Positions 38,501-42,801 of a stretch of DNA of 42,801 nt are shown here, piece after piece. The position numbers and the translations under genes were made by a program. Source of the stretch: a virus; IMG/VR virus record IMGVR_UViG_3300025468_000004, positions 1 through 42,801 of that record. The stretch is one strand, 5' to 3'. The stretch's first letter is position 1; each line of letters starts with the position of its first letter. A model generated the notes under the pieces. It saw only the letters and a program-made list of their open reading frames with translations, searched no databases and was not told where the DNA came from.

Positions 38501-39661
38501 TAAAGCATCTTCTAAACGAGTTCCTGGATTTTGCTTAATGTATTCAAGGGCTACCTTATGTTTGCCATACTTAGTCATAAGGTGGCTAGGTTTAAATAAC
38601 AAAGAAACGCCTAGCACGTCTAATGAAGCCATTGCTACCCCTGCTAATAAAGCAGCAGAAGCGCTCTTCTCGTCTTTTTCTCCTTCCATATTAGAATAGA
38701 CTTCACCTGAATATATCAAAGAAGGAGCAGTAGTACCTAAAGCGTATTTAGCTGCTTGCGTAGAGGCTAGCACGGCACCTGTACCGTACGAAGCAATAAT
38801 ACCTAGCATGTAAGGTAAAGCAGTACCAGCTTGCCCAGCAACATAATCTACCGCGTCTGAGGCTGAGTGGACTTCTTTATAATTACGAACATACTCAGGC
38901 ATGTCGGCAGACTTCAAATTAATATCGTGAATTCCTCGCATACCTGCGTTGTACAATTCTTCGTTGTCTAACGTATCACCTACTAAAGCTTTAGCTCCAT
39001 AGTAAGATTGTTGTATACCAAGAAGTCCTTGACGAATTCCACTTTTTAAAGGAGAATAAGCTTGGTTTTTTAAGTCTCTATCATAATGCCTAAATTCAAC
39101 ATCACGATATAAACCTGGAGTACTTTTATACTCTGCTTCATCTAAAGCGGTTAACTTAGGAACAAACAAGTCGTAGTTGTCTTTAACATCATTAACAAAC
39201 GAACGCTGCTTAGACCAGTAAGAATCTTTATCTTCAGTATGTCTACGTACACGATTACCTTTGATATAAGAGTCAAGTCCTTCTTCTGAAGTATACGCAT
39301 TAGGAGTAACAATATTCTCGGAGAGTAAACGAGCGGATAACTCTTCTCCTGTCTCGTTGTGTTTAACATTTCCTAAGGTTCTGCCGTAAGCGCCAAAGCC
39401 TTCCGAAGTCTGCGTATCAAATCCTTGCTCACGCATCGCATCAGCAACAACTTCTGTTTGAGCATAACCTGTAACAGTTCCGGGAGCTTTAGTAGGTTGA
39501 TCCGCATCGTGGTATACTTCTTCTGTATCGAATCCTTTAGCACGGAAGGTTTCTCCAGTCGCTAGGTTTTTCCATGTATCTCCATCTTCCAAGTAATGTT
39601 CTTCACCATTTAACATGGTAGTCCCGTACTGGTCAATATACCATTGCTTGTCTTCAGGCAT
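35522..39661 (-). CDS. Large internal virion (ejection) protein with N-terminal SNase-like domain
   Basis: A 1379-residue protein. Residues about 20-120 match the staphylococcal nuclease pattern: D26-G-D28-T, R40-x-x-x-x-D45-T-E-E48, a helix with GYAQTEVVADAM, then YGR94TLGNV and a final helix. D28, R40, D45, E48 and R94 line up with the active-site D21, R35, D40, E43 and R87. Two hydrophobic/glycine-zipper stretches (about 275-360 and 465-500) could insert in membrane, as expected for proteins that form a conduit for phage DNA. Charged coiled coils follow, and the C-terminus resembles other podoviral internal proteins. Gene order corresponds to T7 genes 15-16. Confidence 0.8.
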   Translation of the reverse strand: MPEDKQWYIDQYGTTMLNGEEHYLEDGDTWKNLATGETFRAKGFDTEEVYHDADQPTKAPGTVTGYAQTEVVADAMREQGFDTQTSEGFGAYGRTLGNVKHNETGEELSARLLSENIVTPNAYTSEEGLDSYIKGNRVRRHTEDKDSYWSKQRSFVNDVKDNYDLFVPKLTALDEAEYKSTPGLYRDVEFRHYDRDLKNQAYSPLKSGIRQGLLGIQQSYYGAKALVGDTLDNEELYNAGMRGIHDINLKSADMPEYVRNYKEVHSASDAVDYVAGQAGTALPYMLGIIASYGTGAVLASTQAAKYALGTTAPSLIYSGEVYSNMEGEKDEKSASAALLAGVAMASLDVLGVSLLFKPSHLMTKYGKHKVALEYIKQNPGTRLEDALNYIESILQKNAFATYDSLATLSAVALGKEGLGKLAQNTLLNTGKGALSEGITEVAQEGLGYATSVFGSNKEWDPTQFEDIVINAGIGGATLGGGFGTVSGAAGGYRDFKNVVRQTTGVERSASEGVEVYNEEVQQIETSLEAVKKQQDKAPKADKADFDPLIQQYEIDLARAKEGKGTRMHTVTSLIQQESGKVSHGPLRESLNKELEATKDNDLRKNKGWATFFKELPRRTIDSAADFVQHRLMNNFKGHSSALQSIEKAILGLVNTGISYASGAHLALERLRVSNEYTTQSRGIYNNIMSVFKTRHSIVLSKGNFSSVMKDMETFHNAYNKGTSDSKLQVMFPDINITEAKKVSASINIFISKFEAKINSKLKRGEFNTKSQEVTFDMSKDWFWEATELNIDAVAKNKARFISIATSILGSKLKAEQAYEASFAVVNNFDPTRKRLGLGDNKFTPFEMRRVDKEAVKDVALLVKDPEMNEFLHTDFEAQSAQKISRITKYATDIEYKGQNDITLSKLLHAYKRQATAEGVYDPRVLHHIVGLLDAMDGNYKPIESDAIANAQENITMINGLNQLESAALPSLVEFVTAFFRTAGTGNTSDLIRKAVRDGIVPLFKNNIKETSKYFIKGSGMTLQEHQRNVGAFYESGQASHEGGVMAKLDVEPASKIKAGIMKAFFSVTLLKHVTDFSRITRWALANDAIIQDIEIVSLYWNEKGSNTSFVNDAYDRLRDLRVDPVQLAKDWKAIAADPNIALIYKAYRDKGALDEKARSEIDEALFIHIKNNYPELQNQLSLARQSYVEMGTVRPDTTTKPLWALNPRYRLLTQYTSYIMAFQSQALPKIWKDVKGANPDVQYATFQMMMYMLLVAYLGQELKDLWKFGEENPYLSQGKKNYRAGIQSGLLGSLHRPLELLAPVYSSSSDKGDYTFSKFKQDVKSRGKAIAGPTASTATDLYEALSATIEGEDDKAAYRWKRMVPLFGGTREYTGKPPY

Positions 39662-39673
39662 GAGTTGCTCCTA

Positions 39674-41938
39674 TTATTTGTTAACTTGCTCTAACATCCA
39701 TCCAGGGAAGCGGCCAGCCCAAACGGTATTTGGGTTAGCGTTCTGCATTTTCTTAAAAGCTTCGTATAGTTGTGTTTGTTTAGACATAGCTTCTTTTCTA
39801 TTTTTTGATGATTTAAAGATTACTACAGAGGCTTGAGCCATATCTCTACGGTTTTCATCAGCAAAGTCAAAGTCTTTTGATTGATTCCAATATTTATTAC
39901 TATTAACCACACTGCGCTGAGCATCTACAACAGCCATATCTCCTAAGAAGTTACCTAGAATTGAAGTCTTAGGATCTTTTTGATAACGATCCACAGCTGC
40001 ATCTAATTGAGCCCGATCGTAGTAATCCATTTCTATGCCTAAACGACTTACTTCTGCTAAGGCGTTATCAAGGTGTTTAGCAAACCCTTTATTTTTAGGG
40101 ACTCCGTAATCATCAAGTTTATTTCTCTTCATTAAATCTGTGCGTACAGCTTTAAAAGTTGCGTCTTTAGCTTTCACAGCTTCTAAAGCTGTTTTGTTAG
40201 TAGCTTTAGCTCTTTCATTAGAAGCTTTCAATGAATATTCAGCGTTCTGCTTCTCCATCTCTCTTTGATGCTTTTCGTCAGCTAAGAGTCTATTGCCTTC
40301 AATACCTAGCGCTGCATTGGTGTCTCTATTAAGTAAAGCAGAAATAGCTAACTTAACAAGAGTCCTTGCTGCTTTAGCCCCATAATTGCCCTGAAGTAAT
40401 CTTTGGTTTTCTAAAGCGTCTTGAGCTGCAGCATTGCTTTTAATAATGCTCGCAGCAGCTTCAGAGCCTCCAGGATTGCCTTCTAGGTCATTTAAAGCGC
40501 TTTGATAGGCACTAGTATTACTTTTGTCTTTCTTGGCTTCTTTGACTATCTTAGTCTCTTCTGTTTTAGAAAAAACACTATCTATTTTATCAGCATCATC
40601 TAAAACTCGATAAGCTGCTGTACCTCCTACAGTGGCTTGTACCCAAGGATTTTGCACTCCTTTTTGGAAAAGACCTTTAGCTTTGTTAAACCACTTCTTA
40701 AAGAACTCTTTCCCTCCTTTGCCTTTGACCGGAGAGAACTTTGCGAAAATAGCTGCAGCTGCTGCTTCTTTCTTATGGTCCCAAACCCATTCTGCAGCAT
40801 CTCCTGCTTCATCTAGTAAGAAAGCAGACACTCCAGCTTCTTTCTGTTCTTCTGAAAGGCTTCCCCAGGCAGCGTTCAGTTTATCAGCGCTCCACTTTCC
40901 TCCTTCATATACACCATAAGTTGTGAAGGCTCGGGAAGCATTTGACCATGCTTTAGAAGTTTTCTGAGCTTCTGTTAAGGTTCTGGAGGCTTGTTGTACA
41001 GCTTTAGCAGTTTGATTAACAGCCTTTGTGCCGTAAGCAATTCCAGTCTCTGTTTTAGCGACTTTATTAGCGGTCTCTGCTGCTTTAGAGGCATTATTTG
41101 CCCGCATAAGGGTTTCTTCAGCCTTTTTTAATTCATCTGCATTTTTAAGTTGAGAAGCTTTAGTTCCTTTATCATACCAAGTCTTAATATCGTCAAAAGT
41201 CTTGCTAATATTTTTTGAGGCTTCAGTAGCGGTCTTCTTAACTATAGGAAGGGCTTTGCTAGTTAAGACCGGGACTTTAGTAACAATAGCAGGACCCATC
41301 CAAGGAGGAAGAGTCTCAAGGTCTTCCCAAGCTTCTCCGGCATAATGCCCTGCACCTTCCCCAGCGGCTTCAAAAATACTTCTATCATCTAATCTTTGTT
41401 GTTCAACAAGGTCCTTTTGAACTTGGTATTCTTGGGCGACTTGAGCATCTGAACCATCTCCAACTCCTCCTATAGAGGGGACGTCATATTCAGGATATAA
41501 ATCCGTAGGGAAAGGCTGTGCAACATCAGGCCCTTTGTATCCAGGAATCATACTCTTTTCGTTAGGATTGTATTTAGGGCCATCAAAACGAGAAGTAAAG
41601 ACGCTGTCGTCTCCTGCTTCAAGCATAAAGCTTCGTCTTAAGTCTTCTTCTCCCTCGTTTGAAGCCTCTGCAGAGTTTGAAGTATCTCCATTTGAAGAAG
41701 GAGTCCCACTATTTTTATTGCTAATAGTACGCTTCTCTACTGTACCATCTTCATGCTTAATAGTGTTCTCTTCTGAAACAACAGAGCTATTTTTATCAGC
41801 TACACTTGATCCAAATACAGACTCAGGAGAGTTATCCACTAGGGGATTTCGATATCCCCAGCCATTCTGCATCATAAGCTCTACTTCATTTTCATTTATT
41901 GCTTGAGAGTTACCTGCTTGATCATATAAAGTTACCAT
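39674..41938 (-). CDS. Internal virion protein, Ala-rich helical
   Basis: A 754-residue protein. The N-terminus (MVTLYDQAGNSQAINENEVE) is a short domain seen at the start of several phage internal proteins. A Ser/Glu/Asn-rich disordered part (about 45-110) precedes long Ala/Lys/Glu-rich helices (about 225-340 and 520-640). No enzymatic motif is visible. Its place between two other internal protein genes suggests an ejected core or conduit component, comparable in role to T7 gp14-gp16. Confidence 0.75.
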   Translation of the reverse strand: MVTLYDQAGNSQAINENEVELMMQNGWGYRNPLVDNSPESVFGSSVADKNSSVVSEENTIKHEDGTVEKRTISNKNSGTPSSNGDTSNSAEASNEGEEDLRRSFMLEAGDDSVFTSRFDGPKYNPNEKSMIPGYKGPDVAQPFPTDLYPEYDVPSIGGVGDGSDAQVAQEYQVQKDLVEQQRLDDRSIFEAAGEGAGHYAGEAWEDLETLPPWMGPAIVTKVPVLTSKALPIVKKTATEASKNISKTFDDIKTWYDKGTKASQLKNADELKKAEETLMRANNASKAAETANKVAKTETGIAYGTKAVNQTAKAVQQASRTLTEAQKTSKAWSNASRAFTTYGVYEGGKWSADKLNAAWGSLSEEQKEAGVSAFLLDEAGDAAEWVWDHKKEAAAAAIFAKFSPVKGKGGKEFFKKWFNKAKGLFQKGVQNPWVQATVGGTAAYRVLDDADKIDSVFSKTEETKIVKEAKKDKSNTSAYQSALNDLEGNPGGSEAAASIIKSNAAAQDALENQRLLQGNYGAKAARTLVKLAISALLNRDTNAALGIEGNRLLADEKHQREMEKQNAEYSLKASNERAKATNKTALEAVKAKDATFKAVRTDLMKRNKLDDYGVPKNKGFAKHLDNALAEVSRLGIEMDYYDRAQLDAAVDRYQKDPKTSILGNFLGDMAVVDAQRSVVNSNKYWNQSKDFDFADENRRDMAQASVVIFKSSKNRKEAMSKQTQLYEAFKKMQNANPNTVWAGRFPGWMLEQVNK

Positions 41939-41947
41939 AGTTTTTCC

Positions 41948-42736
41948 TTATTTTGTCGTATACCCTATACTGTTCGGGCCAATAGACCAGCCTGTGAAGA
42001 AGCTGTCATCTTTCCCTTTCTTAATTTCATCTAATTCCTTTTGAGCTAAAGCTAAAGTCTTAGGATTCATATTGCCTTTTTCAATCCTCGACTTTAAATA
42101 AGCTTCGTACTTAGAATCTTTTATTGCATCTTTATAAATAGACTTAGAATAACCTTCAGCCTCACCATCAAACCATTCCCCTCCTTTAGGAAGATTATTT
42201 CGAGCCCAAGTAGGTTTAAATTCGCCGATCATGCCAGTTGGTTTATAAACTTTTCTATTATTCCATGCGGAATATGCTTGACCTAAATCTTGTTTTTCTT
42301 GAGTCAAAGCTGCTTGAGCATTAACATAAGAAGTCCATTCAGGGGCTGTAGAAGGATCTTTCTGTATCATAGTTATTGCTGTTGAGCGATCAGCCACTCC
42401 TTTAGTCTTCATATAATTATTAATCAAAGATTCTTGATCTGTATTGAGAGAAGCATGACGAGATGCTAAGTCTTGATCTTTTTGGCCAAATGAAAATTCG
42501 CCGCGTAAACGGTACGGATTATCCTTTTCAGTTGGAGCTTGATTCTCCCTGCCTAAAAAAGCGTCTGTTCCAGAGCCTGCTATCGCAGCAAGAGCTGCAG
42601 CTTTTCCTTTCTCCCACCAGCTTTCTTTAATGGTAACCGGTGAAGGTCCTTTTATAGTTTCTCCATCAGCAAAGCCTCTCCATCCTAATTCAGATGAAGC
42701 TATCCCATAGGGGTTTACTTGTTTGTTATATGCCAT
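41948..42736 (-). CDS. Internal virion protein, small
   Basis: A 262-residue protein. An N-terminal segment with an Ala-rich helix (KGKAAALAAIAGSGTDAFLG, about residues 47-66) may be membrane-active; the remainder is helical and charged, with DPSTAPEWTSYVNAQAALTQE as a likely helical hairpin. The start overlaps the upstream stop by one nucleotide (TAATG). Position and size fit the smallest of the ejected proteins, like T7 gp14. Assignment is by context. Confidence 0.65.
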   Translation of the reverse strand: MAYNKQVNPYGIASSELGWRGFADGETIKGPSPVTIKESWWEKGKAAALAAIAGSGTDAFLGRENQAPTEKDNPYRLRGEFSFGQKDQDLASRHASLNTDQESLINNYMKTKGVADRSTAITMIQKDPSTAPEWTSYVNAQAALTQEKQDLGQAYSAWNNRKVYKPTGMIGEFKPTWARNNLPKGGEWFDGEAEGYSKSIYKDAIKDSKYEAYLKSRIEKGNMNPKTLALAQKELDEIKKGKDDSFFTGWSIGPNSIGYTTK

Positions 42737-42801
42737 TATCTATTTCCTCCAAGGGGTGCAAATGCACTCATATTCTTTTTATAAAGGTCGTCTTCCTCTT
42801 C
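42736..42801 (-). CDS. C-terminal end of an upstream late gene (partial)
   Basis: The last 21 codons of a leftward gene entering from outside the window (EEEDDLYKKNMSAFAPLGGNR, then TAA). The stop overlaps the start of the next gene in TAATG. An AGGAGG-like site (CCTCC on the plus strand, 42746-42750) lies in its end. Nothing can be said of its function; a further virion protein is likely. Confidence 0.6.
   Translation of the reverse strand, partial: EEEDDLYKKNMSAFAPLGGNR

Overview
The window is a large part of a lytic, podovirus-type tailed-phage genome (Caudoviricetes). It is AT-rich and densely coding, has strong Shine-Dalgarno sites, and shows no integrase, repressor or tRNA genes. The host is probably Gram-negative (the SSB-like protein ends in a bacterial SSB-type tip), but the sequence does not identify it. 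Both window edges cut leftward virion genes, so the missing part of the genome is probably mostly tail, host-recognition and lysis genes.

Layout. Positions 1-8165 (leftward): head and packaging genes in the order TerS, TerL, portal, two small proteins, scaffold, major capsid protein, a small protein, head-tail adaptor. Positions 8166-8440: divergent control region with four tandem repeats. Positions 8441-11441 (rightward): a sparse leader block of small genes, most preceded by a stem-loop, with two arrays of degenerate 21-bp repeats and about 0.9 kb of structured non-coding DNA. Positions 11442-20632: about 35 tightly packed small genes, mostly of unknown function and including several helix-turn-helix proteins. 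Positions 20683-24035: primase and a T7-type single-subunit RNA polymerase. Positions 24036-24227: a regulatory interval with a T7-like promoter and a predicted kissing-loop terminator. Positions 24228-30456: SSB, two nucleotide pyrophosphohydrolases, a thymidylate-synthase-family enzyme, a RadD-like helicase, YqaJ-type exonuclease and RusA-type resolvase. Position 30462: a strong bidirectional terminator where the two gene blocks converge. Positions 30503-42801 (leftward): the ejected or internal virion proteins.

The most unusual content is in that last block. The 1668-residue protein carries a DEDDh 3'-5' exonuclease domain followed by all the single-subunit RNA polymerase motifs with N4 virion-RNAP-like spacing. 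The neighbouring 1379-residue protein begins with a staphylococcal-nuclease-like domain. The phage therefore appears to inject an exonuclease-RNA polymerase fusion and a nuclease-bearing ejection protein.

Inferred programme. The virion RNAP (with or without host RNAP) transcribes the rightward early block up to the internal RNAP gene. The internal RNAP then uses a 23-bp promoter-like sequence present once in each orientation: rightward at 24070-24092 for the replication and recombination genes, and leftward at 11315-11293 toward the late genes, antisense to the early leader block. No DNA polymerase is visible, while the SSB-like protein ends in the same DDIPF tip as bacterial SSB, which fits recruitment of the host replisome. 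The thymidylate-synthase homologue has Asp at the base-recognition position, hinting at dCMP as substrate and modified cytosine in the genome.
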